A DNA stretch of 13,678 bases, taken from Lysobacteraceae bacterium UBA6001. Its GTDB lineage: Bacteria > Pseudomonadota > Gammaproteobacteria > Xanthomonadales > Xanthomonadaceae. A program made the position numbers and the translations under genes. Location of the stretch: NCBI GenBank assembly GCA_002429615.1, contig DJAN01000303.1, positions 1 through 13,678 of the forward strand. The letters run 5' to 3'. This document shows, piece by piece, positions 1-7,750 of this stretch. Position 1 is the first letter of the stretch. Each line of letters begins with the position of its first letter. The notes under the pieces were generated by a model that saw only the letters and a list, made by a program, of their open reading frames with translations, was not told where the DNA came from and did no database searches.

Positions 1-12
1 CTCTTCCGATCT
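1..12. other. Residual Illumina adapter sequence
   Basis: The window opens with CTCTTCCGATCT. This is identical to the last 12 bases of the common Illumina sequencing-adapter arm, which ends in GCTCTTCCGATCT. A 12-base exact match placed exactly at base 1 is unlikely by chance, so these bases are best read as untrimmed adapter at a contig end rather than genomic DNA. Genomic sequence probably begins at base 13. Confidence 0.85.
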
Positions 13-348
13 GCCGAAGCGGTGCCGGCGTCGGCGTCATGGGCCGGCCTGCCGCCGGCGGGGTCATCCGGGTCGCCACTGGCCCCCGGGTTGTTCCAGG
101 TCCACCCGGCAGGCACAGCGCAATGGGCGGCCCACCGCTCCAGCCTGCGTCGGGTCACACACTGGCCCGCCTGCCGGCCCCAGTCCGCCCCGGGCACCTG
201 CCGGCGCTCGCCGTGTTTCGCGGGTGTCGACGGAATCTCCCGGCAGTGCCGGCGGGTGGACAGCACCGTGACGGATACGGACACCCGGCTTCCAGTGGGC
301 TCGCGGACGCGCCTGGCGCATCGCGAAGGCGGGGCATCGCAGTAAACC
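1..348 (+). CDS. Possible 3' end of an unidentified gene (partial)
   Basis: Frame 1 is open from the window edge to a TAA at 346-348, giving about 115 residues. I recognise no family. By hand count about 83% of third positions are G or C, against roughly 70% for the first and second positions. That is the pattern expected of a real gene in this genome. The C-terminal half holds four cysteines (in WPAC, GTCRR, SPCF and RQCRR) and is rich in Arg, Ser and Thr. The frame converges on hppA, with a perfect inverted repeat between the two stops, which fits a gene end. Against it: other frames here are also open, there is no homology, and the first four codons are adapter-derived. If real, the gene is truncated at its 5' end by the contig boundary. 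Confidence 0.35.
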
Positions 349-365
349 GTTGAGGCGACGAGGGC

Positions 366-393
366 GGGGCGGCAAATCCTGGTTTGCCGCCCC
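366..393. terminator. Bidirectional terminator-like hairpin after hppA
   Basis: A perfect 11-bp inverted repeat, GGGGCGGCAAA (366-376) and TTTGCCGCCCC (383-393), encloses a 6-nt loop. It starts 9 bases beyond the hppA stop and 18 bases beyond the possible frame-1 stop, so it can serve both convergent transcripts. No U-tract follows on either strand. It may be an atypical intrinsic terminator or a 3'-end stabilising hairpin. Confidence 0.6.
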
Positions 394-401
394 GTGCGCG
401 C

Positions 402-2429
<2,028 letters not shown>

Positions 2430-2730
2430 GACCCCTCCCAGAGATGATGGATGTCGCCCGGTGCGAGGACGAAGACAAGCGGCGCGTGGGGTCTGTGGCG
2501 GGGCGGACTACGGGAACGTGGTGTCAAACCGCCTGGTCGCAAACGCGCGTCACGGTGTTCGAACTGCCCTGGATCGCGGTCGAGTATGCCCGCCGCATGG
2601 TGGGGCTGCCACTGCCACGGCGTCGCAGGGGCGGGTCAATCCGGCACGACATGCGCCAAGGCGCTTCTTGGCACGGTGTTCAGATCGGCCGTGACAGGCT
2701 GCGCGCCTTGCGATCAAGGAGAGCCGTCCC
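2430..2730. other. Divergent intergenic region, hppA / secreted-protein gene
   Basis: This is 301 bases without a convincing gene; the frames are open but have no recognisable product. Visible items are a perfect TTGACA on the minus strand (2527 to 2522) without a matching -10, a 6-bp hairpin GCCAAG/CTTGGC (2655-2660 and 2667-2672, loop 2661-2666), and a direct repeat CACGGTGTTC at 2551-2560 and 2672-2681. The region must hold promoters for both divergent genes, but I cannot place them. The hairpin and direct repeat could be regulator sites or chance. Confidence 0.5.
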
Positions 2731-3243
2731 GTGACTTTCAGACCCTGGTATGGCGCCGCCCTGCTGCTCTGCAGCGCGGCCGCTTCCGCCACCGATACCG
2801 CACCGGAACTTCAGCGTGCGGTCGGCGCGCCGCAGGCCGTCGGTACCGTGCACACCCTGCGTCAGATCCCCGAAGCCTGCGCACGTCTGGAAGGCGTGTT
2901 CACCGGGCAGGCTGCCGAGCCCTATCGCTTCAATGTCGCGCGCAGCAGCCCGACCTGCCAGCCGCGTGCGCGTTTCGTCGACTACCTGCAGGCGCAACCC
3001 GACGTGGCGAAGGGCTGGAAGCTCAATGATGTGATCCGGGTGCCGAATGCCGGCTGCCCCGCGCAGCAGGCCGTGGTGCGCGTGTGGCGCCTGCCGGCGG
3101 ACAACCAGCCGCCGCAACTCGACGGCCAGGGCCAGGCACGCATCTACCTGGAAGAAGCGAAGAAGCAGGCCGCCAGCGGCAAGGTCCCGCAGGTGTCCAC
3201 GTATACCGCGCAGATGCAGCTGGAAGGCAAGGCCTGCTCCTGA
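2731..3243 (+). CDS. Small secreted Cys-containing protein, unknown function
   Basis: This 170-residue protein begins with a GTG codon, and AAGGAGA at 2716-2722 supports this start. Residues 1-20 (MTFRPWYGAALLLCSAAASA) form a typical Sec signal peptide with an A-S-A cleavage site before TDTAP. Cys14 is inside the signal and lacks a lipobox, so this is not an obvious lipoprotein. The mature protein has four cysteines (50, 76, 109, 169), enough for two disulfides, which fits a periplasmic or secreted location. I recognise no domain. It lies divergent from hppA and convergent with pfp, between two PPi enzymes on the opposite strand, so co-transcription with either is excluded. Its function is unassigned. 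Confidence 0.85.
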   Translation: MTFRPWYGAALLLCSAAASATDTAPELQRAVGAPQAVGTVHTLRQIPEACARLEGVFTGQAAEPYRFNVARSSPTCQPRARFVDYLQAQPDVAKGWKLNDVIRVPNAGCPAQQAVVRVWRLPADNQPPQLDGQGQARIYLEEAKKQAASGKVPQVSTYTAQMQLEGKACS

Positions 3244-3252
3244 GCGCGCACG

Positions 3253-3283
3253 CTGCCCCGCGTCGCCAACCGGCGCGGGGCAG
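3253..3283. terminator. Bidirectional terminator-like hairpin
   Basis: CTGCCCCGCG (3253-3262) pairs perfectly with CGCGGGGCAG (3274-3283). A U-G and two C-G pairs extend the stem to 13 bp, with a CCAAC loop. It sits between the stops of the secreted-protein gene (3243) and the convergent pfp (3308), so it can serve both. No U-tract follows on either strand, as with the hairpin after hppA. Confidence 0.6.
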
Positions 3284-3307
3284 TGGCGATGACAGCGCCG
3301 TCCTCGT

Positions 3308-4564
3308 TCAGGGCGTCCACGCCGGCAGCTTGCGTGCCACCGGCTGGTTCTTCAGCGTGACGTATTTCGGCAGGCCATCGCGCCCATAGGGCAGCGGCGC
3401 CTCGCCCTGGATCAGCGGTTGCAGATAGCGGCGCGCGCGCTCGGTGATGCCGAAGCCATCCTTGCGGATGAAGCTGGCGGGCATCTTCTTCTCGTGGTTG
3501 GCGATCTTCGCCAGCGGTGCCGGCTCGATCCGCCAGCGGTAGGGCGCGTCGCTGCCGCGCACGATCACCGGCATCACCGCATTGCGGCCCTCCAGCGCAT
3601 AGCGCACCGCCGCCTTGCCGACTGCCTGTGCCTGTGCCCAGTCGGTATGCGAGGCCAGGTGTCGTGCCGAGCGCTGCAGATAGTCGGGCAGCGTCCAGTG
3701 CACCTTGTAGCCGAGCGACTGCTTCACCTGCCCGGCGAGATACGACGCCACGCCGCCGAGCTGCGTGTGCCCGAACGAATCCTTGGCCCCGCCGGCATCG
3801 GCCACGAACTGGCCGTCCGCGTTCTGGATGCCCTCGCTGGCCACCACCACGCACCAGCCCACGCGTTCGACCACCTTGCGCACCTGGGCGAGGAAGGCGG
3901 CTTCGTCGTAGGCGCGCTCCGGCAGCAGGATGATCTGCGGTGCGTCATCGGCGGACTGCCCGGCCAGCCCGGCGGCGGCCGCCAGCCAGCCGGCGTGGCG
4001 GCCCATCGCTTCGTAGATGAAGACCTTGGTGGAGGTGTCGGCCATCGCCGCCACATCCAGCGCCGCCTCGCGCACCGACACCGCGGTGTACTTCGCCGCC
4101 GAGCCGAAGCCCGGGCAGGTGTCGGTGACCGCCAGGTCGTTGTCGATGGTCTTGGGCACGCCGATGCAGTGCAGCGGATAGCCGAACGCCTCGGCCAGCT
4201 GCGAGACCTTCCAGGCGGTGTCGGCCGAATCGTTGCCGCCGTTGTAGAGGAACCAGCGCACGTCGTGCGCGCGCAGCACGTCGAGCAGGCGCTCGTAGCG
4301 GCCGCGGTCGGCTTCCAGCGACTTGAGCTTGTAGCGGCAGGAGCCGAACGCGCCGCCCGGCGTGTGGGCCAGCGCACGGATCGCCGCCGCCGACTCCTTG
4401 CTGGTGTCGATCAGGTCCTCGCGCAGTGCGCCGAGGATGCCGTTGCGGGCGGCCAGCACCTTGACCTTGTGCGCGCGGGCCTCGGCGATGACCGCCGAAG
4501 CGGTGGCGTTGATGACGGCGGTAACGCCGCCGGACTGCGCATAGAGCAGTGTGCCTTGGGCCAT
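3308..4564 (-). CDS. pfp: Pyrophosphate-dependent 6-phosphofructokinase
   Basis: The 418-residue cytoplasmic enzyme interconverts fructose 6-phosphate + PPi and fructose 1,6-bisphosphate + Pi. Motifs numbered from the chosen start: N-terminal SGGVTAVINA (11-20), GGNDS (109-113), catalytic PKTIDND (137-143, base Asp141), MGRHAGW (187-193) and C-terminal PDYLQRSARH (293-302). Lys138, just before TIDND, together with GGNDS in place of the ATP-type GGDGS, is the recognised signature for PPi rather than ATP. The ATG at 4564 is preferred because AGGAG lies 9 nt upstream and the product then starts MAQGTLLYAQ. An in-frame ATG at 4594 would add ten residues but has no SD. The gene is divergent from adk. 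Xanthomonads are known to use a PPi-type enzyme in place of ATP-PFK, and HppA nearby shares the PPi pool. Confidence 0.95.
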   Translation of the reverse strand: MAQGTLLYAQSGGVTAVINATASAVIAEARAHKVKVLAARNGILGALREDLIDTSKESAAAIRALAHTPGGAFGSCRYKLKSLEADRGRYERLLDVLRAHDVRWFLYNGGNDSADTAWKVSQLAEAFGYPLHCIGVPKTIDNDLAVTDTCPGFGSAAKYTAVSVREAALDVAAMADTSTKVFIYEAMGRHAGWLAAAAGLAGQSADDAPQIILLPERAYDEAAFLAQVRKVVERVGWCVVVASEGIQNADGQFVADAGGAKDSFGHTQLGGVASYLAGQVKQSLGYKVHWTLPDYLQRSARHLASHTDWAQAQAVGKAAVRYALEGRNAVMPVIVRGSDAPYRWRIEPAPLAKIANHEKKMPASFIRKDGFGITERARRYLQPLIQGEAPLPYGRDGLPKYVTLKNQPVARKLPAWTP

Positions 4565-4658
4565 GGGGTGCGTCTCCTGGTAGCGGATGGACATTGCCGG
4601 GACATTACCCGGATGCGGTAAAGTGGGTGTATTGCGGTGCAGCGCGACTTTGGGCGCG

Positions 4659-4694
4659 TTGACGACACACTGCCCCTGTTTTCTCTCTCTGGAG
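4659..4694 (+). promoter_or_regulatory. Possible adk promoter -35 and SD region
   Basis: In the divergent pfp/adk spacer, TTGACG at 4659-4664 resembles a -35 box. The position 17 bases later (TCTCTC, 4682-4687) is a poor -10, so the promoter call is weak. GGAG at 4691-4694 is the clear ribosome binding site. It lies 4 nt from the first and 7 nt from the second of two tandem ATGs and favours the second as the adk start. Confidence 0.3.
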
Positions 4695-4701
4695 TGACAT
4701 G

Positions 4702-5265
4702 ATGCGACTGGTTCTGTTGGGACCGCCCGGTTCGGGCAAGGGCACCCAGGCGGCCCGACTGAAGGAAAAGCTGAGCATTCCGCATATTTCCACCGGCGAC
4801 CTGCTGCGCGCCGAAGTCGCCGCCGGCACCCCGCTGGGCCTGCAGGCCAAGGAAGTGATGGCCCGCGGTGACCTGGTCTCCGACGAAATCCTGCTCGGCA
4901 TGCTGGAATCGCGCCTGGGCCAGCCGGATGTCGCCAATGGCTTCATCCTGGACGGCTACCCGCGCAACCTGGCGCAGGCGGCGGCGCTGGACGGCCTGCT
5001 GACCAAGATCGGTCAGCCGCTGGACGCGGTGGTGCAGCTGGACGTGGCCACCGACCTGTTGGTGGAACGCATCGCCGGCCGCGCGAAGGCCGAAGGCCGC
5101 GAGGACGACAATCCGGAATCGGTGCGCAAGCGCCTGCAGGTCTACAACGACTCGACCGCCCCGGTCATCGGCTATTTCGCCGATCGCGGCACGCTGACCC
5201 GTGTCGACGGCGTCGGCAGCCTGGAAGAAGTCCTGGCCCGCATCACCACGGCCCTGGCCGGCTAA
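4702..5265 (+). CDS. adk: Adenylate kinase, short-LID form
   Basis: This cytoplasmic enzyme catalyses ATP + AMP to 2 ADP. The 187-residue product has the P-loop GPPGSGKGT (7-15), the AMP-binding STGDLLR (30-36), DGYPRN (84-89) and the LID-flanking GRAKAEGREDD (126-136). The LID is the short kind: no Cys-type zinc knuckle and about 25 residues fewer than E. coli Adk. That matches annotated xanthomonad enzymes. Two ATGs are adjacent (4699 and 4702); the second has the better SD spacing and gives the family-standard MRLVLLG start. It is divergent from pfp and is followed by a hairpin-rich region, so it is probably monocistronic. Both this gene and pfp affect the adenylate/PPi energy balance. Confidence 0.97.
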   Translation: MRLVLLGPPGSGKGTQAARLKEKLSIPHISTGDLLRAEVAAGTPLGLQAKEVMARGDLVSDEILLGMLESRLGQPDVANGFILDGYPRNLAQAAALDGLLTKIGQPLDAVVQLDVATDLLVERIAGRAKAEGREDDNPESVRKRLQVYNDSTAPVIGYFADRGTLTRVDGVGSLEEVLARITTALAG

Positions 5266-5290
5266 ACCCAAGGTTTCCCTCGGGTGGAAA

Positions 5291-5327
5291 GCCCCCCTTC
5301 TGTTAAGGGGGGCGCGCCGAAGGCGCG
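5291..5327. repeat. Two GC-rich hairpins after adk
   Basis: GCCCCCCTT (5291-5299) and AAGGGGGGC (5305-5313) form a perfect 9-bp stem with loop CTGTT. CGCGCC (5313-5318) and GGCGCG (5322-5327) form a 6-bp stem with loop GAA immediately after it. The pair starts 26 bases after the adk stop and could end or protect the adk mRNA. It lacks a U-tract, and its layout resembles dispersed palindromic elements of high-GC proteobacteria. I cannot name a family. Confidence 0.6.
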
Positions 5328-5330
5328 GGG

Positions 5331-5409
5331 GATAGGCAAGGCAGGAGCTGGGACCCAAAGTTTGCTACGCAAACTTTGGGGGCAAAGCCCGCGCAGCGGG
5401 ATTTGCCGC
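5331..5409. repeat. Double-hairpin repeat, copy A
   Basis: This is the first of two adjacent, related units that both begin GATAGGCA. It contains a perfect 12-bp palindrome, CCCAAAGTTTGC (5354-5365) and GCAAACTTTGGG (5369-5380), around loop TAC. A second stem, GCAAAGCCCGC (5382-5392) and GCGGGATTTGC (5396-5406), has one G/A mismatch and loop GCA. Relative to copy B it carries a 5-bp AGGCA duplication near the start. Confidence 0.8.
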
Positions 5410-5484
5410 GATAGGCAGGAGCTGGGGCCCAATAGTTTGCGCAGCAAACTTTGGGGGTGAAACCCGCTCAGCGGGTTTCACCAC
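5410..5484. repeat. Double-hairpin repeat, copy B
   Basis: This second unit directly abuts copy A. CCCAATAGTTTGC (5428-5440) pairs with GCAAACTTTGGG (5444-5455), with one bulged T. GGTGAAACCCGC (5456-5467) and GCGGGTTTCACC (5471-5482) form a perfect 12-bp stem with loop TCA. The outer pairs of the second hairpin differ from copy A on both arms together (GCAAA/TTTGC versus GTGAAA/TTTCAC), so pairing is kept while the sequence changes. This suggests the folded form matters. Confidence 0.8.
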
Positions 5485-5669
5485 GAAAAAGCCCCGGCAC
5501 CGCAAAGTGGTACCGGGGTCTGATTTCAAATAAGCGCCAGCGGTCAGGCTTGCTCAGAGCCCCGCAACATGAGCTCCCTGGGGATTGGCCTCTTGGGGAG
5601 TAGGACCAGATGGGATGCTGCGGCTGGCGTTCAGTATTGTGACTAAGCGGCCTGGGCGCTGATATCAGG
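5485..5669 (-). ncRNA. Predicted structured small RNA (~185 nt), family unknown
   Basis: On the minus strand a promoter, a nested fold and an intrinsic terminator line up. From the outside in, paired segments (+ coordinates) are: 5664-5667/5521-5524 (TGAT/ATCA), 5655-5660/5533-5538 (AGCGCC/GGCGCT), 5650-5654/5545-5549 (CAGGC/GCCTG), 5643-5648/5552-5557 (GCTTAG/CTGAGC, one G-U), 5615-5623/5562-5570 (CCGCAGCAT/ATGTTGCGG, one G-U) and 5612-5614/5576-5578 (CCC/GGG). They form one rod with an asymmetric internal loop. The apical part is C-rich, with unpaired ACTCCCCAAG and ATCCCC that could contact G-rich ribosome binding sites; that role is inference. The ~147-nt rod is followed by the terminator hairpin. 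Its size recalls 6S RNA, but I see no 6S signature sequence, and the neighbours (adk, mpl) are not the usual 6S neighbours. No sizeable ORF fits the transcript. Confidence 0.6.
5486..5518 (-). terminator. Intrinsic terminator of the predicted small RNA
   Basis: Read on the minus strand, CCCCGGTACC (5518-5509) pairs with GGTGCCGGGG (5501-5492) around a 7-nt loop, with a single A/C mismatch. It is followed directly by CTTTTTCG, a classical stem plus U-tract. The U-tract exists only on the minus strand, so it cannot be the adk terminator. It implies a minus-strand transcript arising between here and mpl. Confidence 0.85.
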
Positions 5670-5675
5670 AAGTTC

Positions 5676-5704
5676 CTTACACCCCCACTGCCTTTCCCTG
5701 ACAG
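5676..5704 (-). promoter_or_regulatory. Sigma70-type promoter for the small RNA
   Basis: On the minus strand, CTGTCA (5704-5699) and TGTAAG (5681-5676) are 17 bp apart. Each matches 4 of 6 consensus bases of TTGACA and TATAAT. Transcription would start near 5669, just before the first paired segment of the predicted RNA. The spacing and position relative to the fold support the call more than the box quality does. Confidence 0.5.
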
Positions 5705-5758
5705 CTCCCTGACGGTGTCGGCATGCCGGGCCTGTTCCCGGCGACGCGGGCGATCGGA

Positions 5759-5764
5759 GACAAT
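5759..5764 (+). promoter_or_regulatory. Possible -10 box of mpl, 6 nt before ATG
   Basis: GACAAT ends 6 nt before the mpl ATG at 5771, which would put the transcript start at or next to the start codon. GGAGA at 5756-5760 overlaps the box and could instead act as an SD with 10-nt spacing, so a leaderless start is not certain. The leader also holds a GCCGGG/CCCGGC hairpin (5725-5742). Confidence 0.35.
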
Positions 5765-5770
5765 CGCCGG

Positions 5771-7132
5771 ATGAGCAAAATCCACATCCTCGGCATCGCC
5801 GGGACCTTCATGGGCGGCGTGGCCGCCTTGGCACGCGAGCTGGGGCATGTCGTCGAGGGCAGCGACCAGGCGATCTACCCGCCGATGTCCACCCAGCTGG
5901 AGCAGCTCGGCATCTCCCTGGCGCAGGGGTACGACCCGGCCAATATCGGCGCGGACTGCGACGAGATCGTCATCGGCAATGCGTTGTCGCGTGGCAATGC
6001 CGCGGTCGAGGCCGTGCTGGACCAGGGCCGCCGCTATACCTCCGGTGCTCAGTGGCTGGCCGAGCGCGTGCTGCCGGGCCGGCTGACCCTGGCCGTGGCC
6101 GGCACCCATGGCAAGACCACCACCACCACCATCCTGTCCTGGCTGCTGGAAGCGGCCGGCCGCCAGCCCGGCTTCCTGATCGGCGGCGTCGCGGAGGACT
6201 TTGGCGTGTCCGCGCGCGTCGGTGGCGGGCGCGAGTTCGTGGTGGAGGCCGACGAGTACGACACCGCCTTCTTCGACAAGCGCAGCAAGTTCGTGCACTA
6301 CCGGCCGACGGTGGCGATCCTCAACAACCTCGAATACGACCACGCGGACATCTTCCCTGACGTCGCCGCGATCCAGCGCCAGTTCCACCATCTGGTGCGC
6401 ACTGTGCCCGGCCAGGGTCGGCTGATCGTCAACGGCGAGGACGCGCGTCTGGCCGAGGTGCTGGCCATGGGCTGCTGGACGCCGGTCGAGCGTTTCGGTT
6501 TCGATCCGGCGCTGGAGTGGAGCGCGCGGCTGATCGAAGCCGACGGCAGCCGCTTCGCGGTCCTGCATCGCGGCGTGGAGATCGCCACGGTCGCCTGGCC
6601 GTTGCTGGGCCGCCACAATGTCCTCAACGGCCTGGCCGCGCTTGCCGCGGTGCATGCCGTCGGCATCGACCCGGCCAGCGTGGTCGATGCACTGGCGCGT
6701 TTCCGCAGCGTCAAGCGCCGTCTGGAGGTGCTGGGCGAACGCCAGGGCATCACCGTCTACGACGACTTCGCCCATCACCCCACCGCGATCGCGACCACGC
6801 TCGAAGGGCTGCGCGCCCGCGTCGGCGACGCGCGCATCGTGGTGGCGATGGAGCCGCGCAGCAATTCGATGCGCCTGGGCGCGCATGCCGAAGCCCTGGC
6901 CCCGTCACTGGATGCCGCCGACGCGGTGGTCTTCCTGCATCGCCCGGAACTGCGCTGGGATTCGACCCCGATCCTGGCGCGCGTGCGCGGGCACTCGCAG
7001 GTGGTGGCGGATGCCGAGGCATTGCAGCAGGCGCTCGCCGCGCTGGCCCGGCCCGGCGACCACGTGGTGTTCATGTCCAACGGCGGCTTCGATGGCGCGC
7101 CGCGGCGTTTCCTGCAGGCGCTGCCGGCCTGA
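5771..7132 (+). CDS. mpl: UDP-MurNAc:L-Ala-gamma-D-Glu-mDAP ligase (murein peptide ligase)
   Basis: This 453-residue cytoplasmic Mur-family ligase rejoins recycled murein tripeptide to UDP-MurNAc using ATP, bypassing MurC, MurD and MurE in peptidoglycan recycling. The N-terminal nucleotide-sugar-binding region starts KIHILGIAGTFMGG (3-16). The ATP loop is GTHGKTTT (111-118), followed by EADEYD (159-164), NNLEYDHAD (185-193), the domain-3 motif DDFAHHPTA (331-339) and EPRSNSMR (361-368). The C-terminal SNGGFDG (436-442) is the Mpl hallmark that separates it from MurC. Length is normal for the family. A longer in-frame start at 5723 exists, but the chosen ATG gives the conserved MSKIHILG terminus. 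Its TGA overlaps the next start codon by one base, so the LON-domain gene is probably co-translated. Confidence 0.96.
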   Translation: MSKIHILGIAGTFMGGVAALARELGHVVEGSDQAIYPPMSTQLEQLGISLAQGYDPANIGADCDEIVIGNALSRGNAAVEAVLDQGRRYTSGAQWLAERVLPGRLTLAVAGTHGKTTTTTILSWLLEAAGRQPGFLIGGVAEDFGVSARVGGGREFVVEADEYDTAFFDKRSKFVHYRPTVAILNNLEYDHADIFPDVAAIQRQFHHLVRTVPGQGRLIVNGEDARLAEVLAMGCWTPVERFGFDPALEWSARLIEADGSRFAVLHRGVEIATVAWPLLGRHNVLNGLAALAAVHAVGIDPASVVDALARFRSVKRRLEVLGERQGITVYDDFAHHPTAIATTLEGLRARVGDARIVVAMEPRSNSMRLGAHAEALAPSLDAADAVVFLHRPELRWDSTPILARVRGHSQVVADAEALQQALAALARPGDHVVFMSNGGFDGAPRRFLQALPA

Positions 7133-7722
7133 TGGCGATGTCACCGGAAGACGCCAGCACGCTGCCGCTGTTTCCGCTGCACGCGGTGCTGTTACCGGGC
7201 GCGGCCATCGCGCTGCGCGTGTTCGAGCGGCGTTACCTGGACCTGGTGCGCGATTGCGGCCGCCAGGGCGCGGGCTTTGGCGTCTGCCTGATCCTGGAGG
7301 GCAGCGAGGTCGGCAAGCCGGCCACGCCGGCGGCGTTCGGCACCGAAGCGCGCATCGAGGATTTCGATCTCGGCGCCGATGGCGTGCTGGTGCTGCGCCT
7401 GCGCGGCGCGCGCCGTTTCCATGTCGAGCGCACCCGCGTGCGTGACAACGGCCTGGTGGTGGGCGACGTGCGCTGGTGCGAGCCGGACAGCGACGACGAA
7501 CTGCGCCCGGAGCACGCGCTGCTGGCGACGTTGCTGGAACGGTTGATCGAACAGGCTGGGCAGCAGTACGCCGCAACCACGCCCGCCGAGCTGGACCAGG
7601 CCGCATGGGTCGGCTGGCGCCTGGCCGAGCTGCTGCCGCTCACCGAGACCCAGCGCCTGTCGCTGCTGCAGCAGGACGACCCGCACAAGCGCCTGGACCT
7701 GCTGCTGTCCTGGATGCCCTGA
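7132..7722 (+). CDS. Stand-alone LON substrate-binding domain protein
   Basis: The 196-residue protein begins with the LON N-terminal (PUA-like) signature, LPLFPLHAVLLPG at 11-23 followed by RVFERRYLDLV at 29-39. The beta-rich part (to about 115) contains GFGVCLI and the RIEDFD strand typical of the fold. A helical tail (about 125-196) ends in DDPHKRLDLLLSWM. There is no AAA+ ATPase or Ser-Lys protease domain, so it is not Lon protease. Stand-alone copies are common in proteobacteria and their role is not settled; substrate or peptide binding is a guess from the domain. The ATG at 7132 shares a base with the mpl TGA, implying translational coupling. A second ATG at 7138 is possible. It converges with the DedA-PAP2 gene 12 bases away. 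Confidence 0.88.
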   Translation: MAMSPEDASTLPLFPLHAVLLPGAAIALRVFERRYLDLVRDCGRQGAGFGVCLILEGSEVGKPATPAAFGTEARIEDFDLGADGVLVLRLRGARRFHVERTRVRDNGLVVGDVRWCEPDSDDELRPEHALLATLLERLIEQAGQQYAATTPAELDQAAWVGWRLAELLPLTETQRLSLLQQDDPHKRLDLLLSWMP

Positions 7723-7724
7723 GG

Positions 7725-7750
7725 GCCGCCGCACTCAAGGTGCGGGCGGC
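7725..7750. terminator. Hairpin between convergent genes, stop codon in loop
   Basis: GCCGCCGCAC (7725-7734) pairs with GTGCGGGCGGC (7740-7750), with one bulged G and loop TCAAG (7735-7739). The loop contains the complement of the DedA-PAP2 TGA stop, so the hairpin overlaps that gene's end and starts 2 bases after the LON-gene stop. There is no U-tract. It may end both transcripts. Confidence 0.45.

Noticed and set aside
2669..2684. Sigma54 promoter (TGGCACG...) before the secreted-protein gene
   Set aside because: The -24 GG is present but the -12 dinucleotide is AG rather than GC, so the match is incomplete.
3419..4621. 400-codon open frame on the + strand opposite pfp
   Set aside because: Low-complexity antisense translation. 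pfp has complete motifs and a good SD on the minus strand.
5331..5484. CRISPR-like repeat array
   Set aside because: Only two directly adjacent units with internal hairpins and no unique spacers; no cas genes.
5485..5669. 6S RNA (ssrS) assignment for the predicted small RNA
   Set aside because: Size and rod shape are similar, but I find no conserved 6S sequence block such as CCCTGAGCCGATA, and the neighbours do not include ygfA or zapA. Left unassigned.
7132..7722. Truncated Lon protease
   Set aside because: Only the N-terminal domain is present, but the coding region is intact with a natural stop and a convergent neighbour. Stand-alone LON-domain proteins are a known family.
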